Position numbers and translations under genes: made by a program
Part shown: one piece after another, positions 1-6,834 of the stretch
Numbering within the stretch: the first letter of the stretch is position 1
Layout of the letters: every line of letters begins with the position of its first letter
Source: Sphingobacteriaceae bacterium
GTDB taxonomy: Bacteria > Bacteroidota > Bacteroidia > Sphingobacteriales > Sphingobacteriaceae
Direction: 5' to 3'
Assembly (NCBI GenBank): GCA_947460275.1
Contig: CANHHZ010000066.1
Location: 1 to 9,756, forward strand
Length of the DNA: 9,756 nt
The notes under the pieces: model-generated
Told to the model about the DNA's origin: nothing
Database searches by the model: none
Seen by the model: the letters and a program-made list of their open reading frames with translations, nothing else

Positions 1-44
1 TAGCTGTCTTTTAAGTTACCAAACAAAACCAAACTAGTAAAAAA

Positions 45-58
45 AACAATTTATTGTT
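45..58. repeat. Short perfect inverted repeat just upstream of the coiled-coil gene
   Basis: The arms AACAAT and ATTGTT are exact reverse complements separated by two bases (TT). The site ends 9 bp before the ATG at 68. A two-base spacer is too small for a fully paired RNA hairpin, so if it matters it would more likely be a protein-binding dyad. The flanking DNA is very AT-rich, where such palindromes arise easily by chance. No TAnnTTTG-like -7 element is visible in bases 1-67. Confidence 0.2.
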
Positions 59-67
59 ATTTAAAAT

Positions 68-973
68 ATGCAAAATCAAGAACCAGTTAATAAAGTTGAC
101 AGAAATAAAATTTATTTTCTAATCATAGTCATAATGGCTTTATTAGGTATTAACGCCTACTTATATTTCAAAAACAAACAAGAAAGCAGCAGGTTTGTCA
201 CTGTAAATACAGAGAAGGACCGCCTTAAACTGGAGGTAGAGAAAATTGAAGTGGAACTTGACAAAGCAAATGCCTTAAATTTAAATTTAAGTACTCAACT
301 ACAAGAAGACCAAGAATTAGCGAGAAAAAAAATAGCTGCCCTGAAACTGACGCTGGAAAAAGGAGAACTGACGAAAGCGGATCTAGAAAAGGCACAGAAA
401 AAAATTAAAGAACTGATAGAATTTGTAAATAACTACAATATTCAAATAGCCATATTAGAAAAAGAAAACAAATTTTTACGAACAGAAAGGGACAGTCTGA
501 AAACCAGCGCAGACAAATACATTGTAAAAGCCGAATCGCTAGAAAAAGAAAATCAAAATTTAAGTTCACAAGTTAAAATAGGCGCAGCCTTAAAAGCTTC
601 AAATATTGATATCAAAGCCTACAAAAGTAAAAACTCTGGTAAAAATATTTTGGTAACCAAAGCAAGCTCAGCCAACAAAATCATCATTAATTTTACTATC
701 GTTTCTAATGCATTGGCAGAAAAAAATTACCATAAAGTTTTTTTAAGAGTATTTGACCCTGCGGGTAATTTAGTAGCCAAAGACGATAATATGTTCGAAA
801 TTGAAAATGAACAAATGCAATACAGCAGTGCAATAGAATTTATGTATAACGACGATAATTCTACTTATTCAATCGATTGGACAAGTCCGACACCATTTAT
901 AAAAGGTAAATATGTAATGCTTTTATATGCCGATGGTTACGTGATGGGTAAAGGCGAAATTGTACTCAAATAA
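68..973 (+). CDS. Single-pass membrane-anchored coiled-coil protein of unknown function
   Basis: I do not recognise a named family. The 301-residue product has a short charged cytoplasmic N-terminus, one hydrophobic span at about residues 15-34 followed by KNK, and no cleavage motif, so it is probably an N-in anchor with the bulk outside the cytoplasm. Residues about 45-170 are rich in E, K, L and Q with heptad-like spacing, typical of a long coiled coil. Residues about 178-301 alternate hydrophobic and polar residues and include FLRVFDPAGNLVAKD and a closing YVMGKGEIVLK, suggesting a compact beta-rich domain. The ATG at 68 is chosen because it lies directly before the anchor and follows an AT-rich tract; no Shine-Dalgarno sequence is visible. 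The gene converges on the histidine kinase with a 6-bp gap. An envelope scaffold or spacer role is only a guess. The reading frame is convincing, the function unknown. Confidence 0.85.
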   Translation: MQNQEPVNKVDRNKIYFLIIVIMALLGINAYLYFKNKQESSRFVTVNTEKDRLKLEVEKIEVELDKANALNLNLSTQLQEDQELARKKIAALKLTLEKGELTKADLEKAQKKIKELIEFVNNYNIQIAILEKENKFLRTERDSLKTSADKYIVKAESLEKENQNLSSQVKIGAALKASNIDIKAYKSKNSGKNILVTKASSANKIIINFTIVSNALAEKNYHKVFLRVFDPAGNLVAKDDNMFEIENEQMQYSSAIEFMYNDDNSTYSIDWTSPTPFIKGKYVMLLYADGYVMGKGEIVLK

Positions 974-979
974 TACCAT

Positions 980-3900
980 TTAAACTAGAGGGAAAGTTAA
1001 GAAAAAGGTAGTGCCAAGATTTAATTCCGATTTAAATTCGATATGTCCACCTGCATTTTCGACAGCCTGTTTTACAAAAGCTAGACCCAAACCAGTACCC
1101 GAAGATTTGGTCGTAAAATTTGGAACAAATATCTTGTCTTCTAAAGACATCTCAATCCCTTTTCCATTGTCCTTTACTTCCACATAAACATTTTTTTCGT
1201 CGTTGACAACGCGGATTTGGATGGCACATTTGTCTTTTCCTTCTGAGGCTTCAATTGCATTTTTAAGCAGGTTATTAAAGGAACGCATGAGTTGATCTCT
1301 ATCGCCCATAATTTTTATGGGTTGATTTGTGCGGTCCAAAACCATAATTTCTGTAAGATCTGAAGTATCAAAAACGGTAAGCGTCTGATTAATGATCGGC
1401 AACAACTCCAATTCTTCTAATTTTGTGTCCGGCATTTTGGCAAAGCTAGAAAACTCTGAGGCAATGGTAGCTAGGCTATCTATTTGTTCTATAAAAGACT
1501 TGTTAAAACTAGCAAACTTTTTTTCAAAATTGGGGTCTTTTTCTCGCCAAGCTTTTTCTAGTAATTGCACCCCTAGTTTTAACGGCGTTAGCGGGTTTTT
1601 AATCTCGTGTGCCACCTGTTTGGCCATTTCTCTCCATGCACTTTCTCTTTCTGATCGGGCTAATTTGCCTGCACTCAGCTCTAAAGCGGCAATCATTTTG
1701 TTATATTCTCTAATCAATGAACCTATCTCATCTTGCCGATGCCAAACAATAGGTTGATTTTTTTGCCCTAACTTGGTCTTACTAATACTTTCCTGAATAA
1801 AACTAAGGGGACTTGTAATTTGATTGGCTAAAAAAACAGCCAAAATTCCAATGAGCACAAAAACTAATGCATAGATATTAATTAAGGTATTAATGAAGAG
1901 TCCAATTTTAGATTCATAATCAGACTCGGCAGCATAGAAAGGAATACCAATATAAGCGATGGGTTTGGTTTGTAAATTTCGAATTGGAGCATAAGCGGCG
2001 GCGTATTTAAAATTCCCAATTCTTTCGGCTTTATTTAGGTACTCTGATTGCTTATTTAAATTAAGATGCATGAAAGCCTCAGTATTAATTTTTTCACCAA
2101 CAATCCCACCATCATACATTTTTGGTAAAGATGTGAGATATAAGTTACCCTCCAAATCGTACAAATTTAAAACCGATGTGTTTAATTCGGCGAATTGATT
2201 AAATTCAAACTTAGTTTGGTCATCATTGATAAGTACATCCCTATTGGCAATCTGCTTTTCAAACGAGAGTTGTACTTTACGCAATTTTTCTTTCATCAGC
2301 TCATCTTGCTGTCTTAAGTATTCATTTTTGATGAAGAAAAAAGTAGTCCAACCTACAATCAATAAGGTAGCAACCACCGAAAAAATAACTGAAAACTGAA
2401 TACGAGTTTTGTACAAAACCTTATTAGCATTCATCATAAAGTACTGATTGAGCTTAAAAAGGCCTGTATAATGCTCATCGATTTTTTTAACCAACCCAAT
2501 AAAAAGATGAAGTACTGAACCAAATACGATAAATACCAAAAAGAAAAATGACAAAGTAGCAAGCCGCTCTAAATAAGTTACTCTTTCAGTACTAATTACA
2601 ATTAATTTAGACTTATTGGGTCGGTAAATAGCATGACTAAGATCTGTGGTATCATTTACAAATTTAACTGCTCCAATATCGGCTTTAAAAGAAGTATTAA
2701 ACATAGGATAAGTATGCTTCCCAGATTGATTGAAAAGTTTGTTATCTCTATAAAATGCAAGTGAATAATTGCTAAAGTCTTCATCGCTCTTCAATTTTCC
2801 ATCTATCAACACATCAGGAAATCTGCTGTTATAATCGTAGGGTTGAGATTTTAGCTCGATGACCAAAGAACCTAACAACATATTTTTTTCGAATATGGGG
2901 ATGATACTGAAATAGTTTAAAAACCCAAAAGTATCGTTTATACGATACGAATAACGAGTTTCGGGGGTCTTTAATGCCCCTGATTTTACAAGCTCGCGGT
3001 ATTTAAAAATTGTGATGTTTTGAGTGTTATTTAAATTCTCGTCATAAGAATTAAACGCATAAATTTTATACTCGTACCGGGACAAGTATCCATCTAGGTA
3101 CCTTTTTTCCAGATAATTATAAAACCAAAAGAGTTGTTTATCCTCGGGTTGTTTAAAATAGGCAATTAGTGTCGAATCAGTGCTTATCCCTTTTTCGAAA
3201 CTAATAATGGAGTTTATTACTTTTGGATCTTCAGCATTTAAAAGCTTTTCGACGATAACTTCTCTGTTCGTACGCTCTTTGATGCCATTAAATTTGAGGT
3301 ATTTTAACGAGGTAAGAAAGGCCATGCACAAAAATAAGAGCGCAAAAGTGATGACCGAAAATTTACGTTTCTCGATATAGTTATTCCAGCCAATTAAAAA
3401 AATCAATAAGCCGTAAACCAAGAAAAATCCGTTAAAATTTGTGACCAACTTGTAAATAAAAACAGCCAAAAGCACCACACAAAAAATAATTAACCGCTGC
3501 TTATTACTGCTTTTTAATTGCTTGCTCAACTCAACAAATATGTTGATTAGCACATATACATTAAACCAAGCCAAACACAACACAAATATACTTGTCCAAC
3601 TTAACCAACTTAGGCTAATGATGTTGGTGAGGTTAAAATTGATTTTAGAATTATATATCAACCCAAAAAACACACCGTCTAGCAAAATAGCGACTGACAA
3701 GACTATGGAAAGCAAAAAAATATGCAACAAGATACCTCTTGCATTATTTTCGGTTAACCAATTTGGCAATCGATATTGGTAACGGTGCGTATAAGCAAAA
3801 ATTGCAAGCCAAGAAATGGCCAAAACATTTAAAAACAAATCGCCTAAAGAAGGTAAAAAATCACTTTCAGCGTAAATTGAGGGATTAAAAACTTCTATGT

Positions 3901-4696
3901 TAAATTGATGATTTAACCAAAAATATTGTAAATCTGTTAAACGCAAAACGAGAAAAAAGAGAGCGAGAATTGCAGTGGCCCAGCCTACAATCCCTTTTTT
4001 AGCTAATGCAGAGCAGTACGAATTTACAAACAAGCATATACTGAATAAGCCCGTAAGCCAAAGCCATATTTGTAAATTTTCATAGGTTTTTTGAGATATT
4101 TCAGGACTCAGTTTTACTGCAAAAAGAAAGTCTTTATTAATATTAAAAATATTAACAAAATTTTTATCGCTAAATACTGCTAAATCTAAAGTTTTGTTAG
4201 GAAATAAAGAACTAAAAAACTGATTTTTAAGGTATTGATTTTGTACACTAAACTGCGATTTAATATCAATTAAAAAAACATAAGTAAATGCCTTATCTGT
4301 TTTTTTGATAGCCTCAAACCAACCATTGCTTAATCTCCTAAAAGAACTGCCTTCGGGCAAAGTCTTTATTTTAGGAAACGTTGAAGAAGAACTCCAAAAA
4401 ATTAGATTTTCATTTTTATAAACCAATACATTTATGCCCTGCTGGGGATAAGTAGTGATAAAATTTGCAGCTAATTTATAATCTGTAGAGAGGCTTTTAA
4501 GTTGGCGGAAAAGGGTTGGCTGATCTAAAAAATTAGCTGTAATTTGCTCTTTATTGGTCAAATTATCTTGAAGAATTTTTGCTTCTTGTACCAGTAAATC
4601 ACGCTTAGTTACTGCATTATTTAACGACAACGCTGTGATGATACAACAAACGCCCAAAAGCAGCAACAGTAATCTAATTTTACCTCCAATATTCAC
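980..4696 (-). CDS. NtrY-like multi-sensor transmembrane histidine kinase
   Basis: This 1238-residue sensor kinase autophosphorylates on histidine in response to an unknown extracytoplasmic signal. Membrane spans are visible near residues 7-26, 208-230, 236-254, 284-303, 321-346, 360-388, 402-418, 422-438, 446-464, 711-735, 766-789 and 931-956. Loops at 231-235, 304-318, 389-401, 439-445 and 736-765 are basic, which fits them being cytoplasmic and places regions 27-207, 465-710 and 790-930 outside. The last of these ends in a PDC/Cache-like stretch (YAAAYAPIRN, AYIGIPFYA). A HAMP domain (P963) leads to the HisKA motif HEIKNPLTP with H1030, then the ATPase N-box (N1146), DNGKGIE (D1176) and GTGLGLA (G1200-G1204), so all catalytic boxes are intact. 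The start is GTG: no ATG lies between the upstream in-frame stop and it, and the next methionine is near residue 458. No response regulator is adjacent. The H-box resembles NtrY, but a nitrogen role is not shown. Confidence 0.93.
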   Translation of the reverse strand: MNIGGKIRLLLLLLGVCCIITALSLNNAVTKRDLLVQEAKILQDNLTNKEQITANFLDQPTLFRQLKSLSTDYKLAANFITTYPQQGINVLVYKNENLIFWSSSSTFPKIKTLPEGSSFRRLSNGWFEAIKKTDKAFTYVFLIDIKSQFSVQNQYLKNQFFSSLFPNKTLDLAVFSDKNFVNIFNINKDFLFAVKLSPEISQKTYENLQIWLWLTGLFSICLFVNSYCSALAKKGIVGWATAILALFFLVLRLTDLQYFWLNHQFNIEVFNPSIYAESDFLPSLGDLFLNVLAISWLAIFAYTHRYQYRLPNWLTENNARGILLHIFLLSIVLSVAILLDGVFFGLIYNSKINFNLTNIISLSWLSWTSIFVLCLAWFNVYVLINIFVELSKQLKSSNKQRLIIFCVVLLAVFIYKLVTNFNGFFLVYGLLIFLIGWNNYIEKRKFSVITFALLFLCMAFLTSLKYLKFNGIKERTNREVIVEKLLNAEDPKVINSIISFEKGISTDSTLIAYFKQPEDKQLFWFYNYLEKRYLDGYLSRYEYKIYAFNSYDENLNNTQNITIFKYRELVKSGALKTPETRYSYRINDTFGFLNYFSIIPIFEKNMLLGSLVIELKSQPYDYNSRFPDVLIDGKLKSDEDFSNYSLAFYRDNKLFNQSGKHTYPMFNTSFKADIGAVKFVNDTTDLSHAIYRPNKSKLIVISTERVTYLERLATLSFFFLVFIVFGSVLHLFIGLVKKIDEHYTGLFKLNQYFMMNANKVLYKTRIQFSVIFSVVATLLIVGWTTFFFIKNEYLRQQDELMKEKLRKVQLSFEKQIANRDVLINDDQTKFEFNQFAELNTSVLNLYDLEGNLYLTSLPKMYDGGIVGEKINTEAFMHLNLNKQSEYLNKAERIGNFKYAAAYAPIRNLQTKPIAYIGIPFYAAESDYESKIGLFINTLINIYALVFVLIGILAVFLANQITSPLSFIQESISKTKLGQKNQPIVWHRQDEIGSLIREYNKMIAALELSAGKLARSERESAWREMAKQVAHEIKNPLTPLKLGVQLLEKAWREKDPNFEKKFASFNKSFIEQIDSLATIASEFSSFAKMPDTKLEELELLPIINQTLTVFDTSDLTEIMVLDRTNQPIKIMGDRDQLMRSFNNLLKNAIEASEGKDKCAIQIRVVNDEKNVYVEVKDNGKGIEMSLEDKIFVPNFTTKSSGTGLGLAFVKQAVENAGGHIEFKSELNLGTTFFLTFPLV

Positions 4697-4712
4697 AGTA
4701 AAGCTATTTAAA

Positions 4713-4720
4713 TAAAGGTA
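4713..4720 (-). promoter_or_regulatory. Possible -7 promoter element for the histidine kinase gene
   Basis: Read on the minus strand the octamer is TACCTTTA, which matches the Bacteroidota -7 consensus TAnnTTTG except at the last base. It lies 16 nt before the GTG start, the same distance as the candidate box before the PTPS-family gene. The nearest upstream TTG on that strand is 23 nt away, slightly too far for a good -33 element. The alternative is that the kinase is transcribed only by read-through from fabD across the 82-bp gap. Confidence 0.22.
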
Positions 4721-4778
4721 TTAAAAATAACTTAGGTATGGTTCAACAATTTAAACAATACGTTAAATAGAGTTGAAA

Positions 4779-5657
4779 TTAGATGCTAGCACTGCTAGCT
4801 TGAACTTCTCGGCTTACTTTTTTTACTAATCCTTGCAATACATTACCTGGGCCAACCTCTACAAAATCTGTTGCGCCATCAGCAATCATATTTGCTGCCG
4901 TTTGTGTCCATTTTACAGCTCCTGTAAGTTGGGCAATTAAATTGCCTTTTATCGTAGCTGGATCGCTAGTTGGCTTAGCGTTTACATTTTGATAAATTGG
5001 GCAAATTGGGGCAGAAATATTAGTTTTTTCTATCGCTTGTTGCAACTCAATTTTAGCTGGCTCCATTAAAGGCGAATGAAAAGCACCTCCAACATTTAAC
5101 TTTAAAGCACGTTTTGCTCCTGCAGCAGTTAGTTTTTCACAAGCTTCGTCTATTCCCTCTAAACTACCCGATATGACCAGTTGTCCCGGACAATTATAGT
5201 TTGCAGGAACTACCACCGCAGCAATATGTGCACAAATCTCTTCCACAACTTCATCAGCTAAACCTAAAATGGCGGCCATCGTGGATGGTTGTAATTCGCA
5301 AGCTTTTTGCATTGCGTTTGCGCGAGTAATTACTAATTTTAAACCATCTTCAAAAGACAAAGCATTGGCTGCAACCAGAGCAGAAAACTCTCCTAAAGAG
5401 TGTCCGGCTACCATATCAGGTTTAAATTCGAGCCCTAACACTTTTGCTAAAATCACGGAATGCAAAAATATAGCTGGCTGAGTAACATTAGTTTGTTTTA
5501 ACTCTTCTTCTGTTCCACTAAACATAATATCGCTTATGCGAAATCCAATAATTTGATTGGCCTGTTCAAACAATTCTTTAGCCAATGGATTTTCATAAAG
5601 GTCTTTGCCCATGCCCACAAACTGAGCGCCCTGGCCAGGAAAAATATATGCTTTCAT
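4779..5657 (-). CDS. fabD: Malonyl-CoA:ACP transacylase
   Basis: FabD moves malonyl groups from CoA to acyl carrier protein in the cytoplasm, supplying extender units for type II fatty acid synthesis. The 292-residue length suits the family (the E. coli enzyme is slightly longer). The N-terminus holds the oxyanion-hole motif FPGQGAQFVGMG (Q9). The nucleophile elbow is GHSLGE (S87), the malonate-carboxylate-binding arginine is R112 in ITRANAMQ, the catalytic histidine is H194 in GAFHSPLM, and the conserved glutamine Q243 sits in QLTGAVKW. Near the C-terminus is VGPGNVLQGLVKK. All active-site residues are present. The ATG at 5657 fits the usual FabD N-terminus. It lies 9 bp after folE, so co-transcription with folE and the PTPS-family gene is likely. 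The last seven residues (QASSASI) are encoded partly by a palindrome. FabD is normally found with other fab genes; here it is with pterin genes. Confidence 0.97.
   Translation of the reverse strand: MKAYIFPGQGAQFVGMGKDLYENPLAKELFEQANQIIGFRISDIMFSGTEEELKQTNVTQPAIFLHSVILAKVLGLEFKPDMVAGHSLGEFSALVAANALSFEDGLKLVITRANAMQKACELQPSTMAAILGLADEVVEEICAHIAAVVVPANYNCPGQLVISGSLEGIDEACEKLTAAGAKRALKLNVGGAFHSPLMEPAKIELQQAIEKTNISAPICPIYQNVNAKPTSDPATIKGNLIAQLTGAVKWTQTAANMIADGATDFVEVGPGNVLQGLVKKVSREVQASSASI
4785..4799. repeat. Perfect 15-bp palindrome at the 3' end of fabD
   Basis: Two copies of GCTAGC flank ACT (plus strand), giving 7-bp complementary arms around a single central base. In the fabD transcript this could form a 6-bp stem with a 3-nt loop that overlaps the final codons and ends just before the stop. 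The RNA that follows (AUCUAAUUUCAACUC) is only moderately U-rich, so this is not a classical intrinsic terminator. It could attenuate read-through into the kinase gene, or be chance because GCTAGC is itself palindromic. Confidence 0.3.
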
Positions 5658-5666
5658 TTTATTTAA

Positions 5667-6305
5667 TTAATGTAAAGTTGAAGTAATGAGCTTCAAGAAT
5701 TCGGCTCTTGTTTTATCATTGCTAATAAATTCGCCGGTAAAGGCCGAAGTTGTAGTTACAGAATTTTGTTTCTGAACGCCACGCATCGCCATACACAGGT
5801 GTTTACATTCTATCACAACGGCAACACCTGCAGGGTTTAGCGTGTCGTTTATGCAGTCTCTAATTTCGTTGGTTAACCGTTCTTGCACCTGTAAGCGTCG
5901 AGCAAACGCGTCAACAACTCTTGGCAACTTGCTTAAACCTACAATATGTCCATTTGGAATGTAAGCGATATGAGCTCTACCAAAAAAAGGAAGCATATGA
6001 TGCTCGCACATAGAGAAAACTTCAATATCCTTAACCACCACCATTTGGCTATATTCCTCTTTAAACATTGCCGAGCGTAGGATTTCATCAGGTTTAACAT
6101 CATAACCATGGGTCAAAAACTGAAGTGCTTTTGCTACACGTTCTGGAGTTTTTAAAAGCCCTTCTCGCTCGGGGTCCTCCCCTAGTTGAGTTAATATATT
6201 TTTATAATTACTGGCTATACTGATAATTCTTTCATTGTCGTAAGAATCAATTTTTTGATAGCCAATAATCTCCTCGTCGTGCTCGTATCTATTATTTTGT
6301 TCCAT
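5667..6305 (-). CDS. folE: GTP cyclohydrolase I (type IA)
   Basis: FolE converts GTP to 7,8-dihydroneopterin triphosphate and formate in the cytoplasm, the entry step for folate, biopterin-type pterins and queuosine. The 212-residue protein has a variable N-terminal arm (about 1-25), then the REGLLKTPERVAKA region near residues 47-60. The zinc/active-site motif CEHHMLPFFG has C100, H102 and H103, with the third zinc ligand C171 in HLCMAMRGVQ. The substrate-binding stretch GLSKLPRVVDAFARRLQVQE spans about 123-142, and NSVTTTSAFTGEF lies near the C-terminus. All known metal ligands are present. The start ATG lies 6 bp after the stop of the PTPS-family gene and the stop is 9 bp before fabD, so this is the middle gene of a tight cluster. 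Its product is the direct substrate of the upstream gene's enzyme, a strong functional link. Confidence 0.97.
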   Translation of the reverse strand: MEQNNRYEHDEEIIGYQKIDSYDNERIISIASNYKNILTQLGEDPEREGLLKTPERVAKALQFLTHGYDVKPDEILRSAMFKEEYSQMVVVKDIEVFSMCEHHMLPFFGRAHIAYIPNGHIVGLSKLPRVVDAFARRLQVQERLTNEIRDCINDTLNPAGVAVVIECKHLCMAMRGVQKQNSVTTTSAFTGEFISNDKTRAEFLKLITSTLH

Positions 6306-6311
6306 TTGTTT

Positions 6312-6725
6312 TTAATTACCAAAGTACTCTACGTAATTATTATCTGTTTCGTAAAGTTTTATACTGTGTAAATATGCTCCTTCTTTTTCTATATGCGGCA
6401 GTAATTCATCCCAAATTGCGATGGCCAAATTTTCCGTTGAAGCTAATTTATCTTTCATAAAATCAACTTCTAAATTAAGATTTTTGTGGTCAATTTTATC
6501 TACCACATACTTATTGATAATTACTTTTAACCATTTCAAATCAACCAAAAAACCTGTTTCTGGATTAACTTCGCCTTTTACGGTTACATACAAATTATAG
6601 TTATGTCCGTGCCAGTTTGGGTTGGCACATTTACCAAATACCTCTTGGTTTTTTGCGTCGGTCCAATCTGGTCTAGCTAATTTATGGGCTGCATTAAAGC
6701 TCTCTTTTCGTGTTATATGAATCAT
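6312..6725 (-). CDS. 6-pyruvoyl-tetrahydropterin synthase / 6-carboxytetrahydropterin synthase (QueD) family enzyme
   Basis: COG0720-family enzymes act on 7,8-dihydroneopterin triphosphate, made by the folE product encoded next door, to give 6-pyruvoyl-tetrahydropterin (biopterin route) or 6-carboxytetrahydropterin (queuosine route). With the start at 6725 the protein has 137 residues. Zinc ligands are H14 (FNAAHKL), H39 and H41 (WHGHNY). The catalytic cysteine is C33, D79-H80 (KIDHKNL) completes the expected triad, and E126 in LYETDNN is the pterin-anchoring glutamate. The spacing C-x5-HGH and sequences such as FGKCANPNWHGHNY and STENLAIAIWDEL resemble animal PTPS more than the C-x3-HGH of classical QueD, so the product is uncertain. 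An in-frame ATG at 6776 exists, but the extra 17 residues are unlike the family and would overlap a promoter-like octamer. First gene of the PTPS-folE-fabD cluster. Automatic annotation would probably say queD. Confidence 0.93.
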   Translation of the reverse strand: MIHITRKESFNAAHKLARPDWTDAKNQEVFGKCANPNWHGHNYNLYVTVKGEVNPETGFLVDLKWLKVIINKYVVDKIDHKNLNLEVDFMKDKLASTENLAIAIWDELLPHIEKEGAYLHSIKLYETDNNYVEYFGN

Positions 6726-6741
6726 TTTACCAAATAAAACA

Positions 6742-6749
6742 CAAATATA
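6742..6749 (-). promoter_or_regulatory. Candidate -7 promoter element for the PTPS-folE-fabD cluster
   Basis: On the minus strand this reads TATATTTG, a full match to the Bacteroidota -7 consensus TAnnTTTG, 16 nt before the ATG at 6725. Transcription would then start roughly 10-12 nt before the ATG, leaving a very short leader. TTTG sequences lie 15 and 24 nt upstream, neither at the preferred spacing of about 19-21, so the -33 element is weak. The position supports the ATG at 6725 over the one at 6776. No preQ1-riboswitch-like leader is possible in so short a transcript start. Confidence 0.45.
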
Positions 6750-6798
6750 CATATTAAGATGAAGCAAAAAGTGCAAAATCGGTTAGCGAAGTTCAAAA

Positions 6799-6830
6799 TT
6801 GCCAATTCTCAATGTTATTCTTTAATTTAG
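6799..6830 (+). promoter_or_regulatory. Candidate promoter for mqnB
   Basis: TTG at 6799-6801 is followed after 21 bases by TAATTTAG (6823-6830), a one-mismatch version of TAnnTTTG with suitable spacing. The octamer ends only 4 bases before the ATG at 6835, so the transcript would be leaderless or nearly so. It shares a 109-bp divergent region with the candidate promoter of the PTPS-family gene, which runs the other way. Confidence 0.3.
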
Positions 6831-6834
6831 CCCC

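Noticed and set aside
1392..1757. Open frame of about 120 codons on the plus strand inside the kinase gene
   Set aside because: It lies opposite the HAMP/HisKA coding region, whose minus-strand frame carries clear conserved motifs; the plus-strand translation has no recognisable features.
3180..3782. Two shorter plus-strand open frames (3180-3380 and 3522-3782) antisense to the kinase
   Set aside because: They are covered by the kinase's membrane and sensor coding sequence and look like by-products of its codon use.
4741..4766. AT-rich repeats of the type AACAATTTAAACAAT between fabD and the kinase gene
   Set aside because: They are short and low in complexity, as expected of intergenic DNA in an AT-rich genome.
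5269..5481. Plus-strand open frame inside fabD
   Set aside because: The minus strand encodes FabD active-site motifs across this stretch.
6726..6834. preQ1 or other riboswitch in the divergent region before the PTPS-family gene
   Set aside because: The likely leader is only about 10-12 nt and I see no pseudoknot-like element in the 109-bp region.
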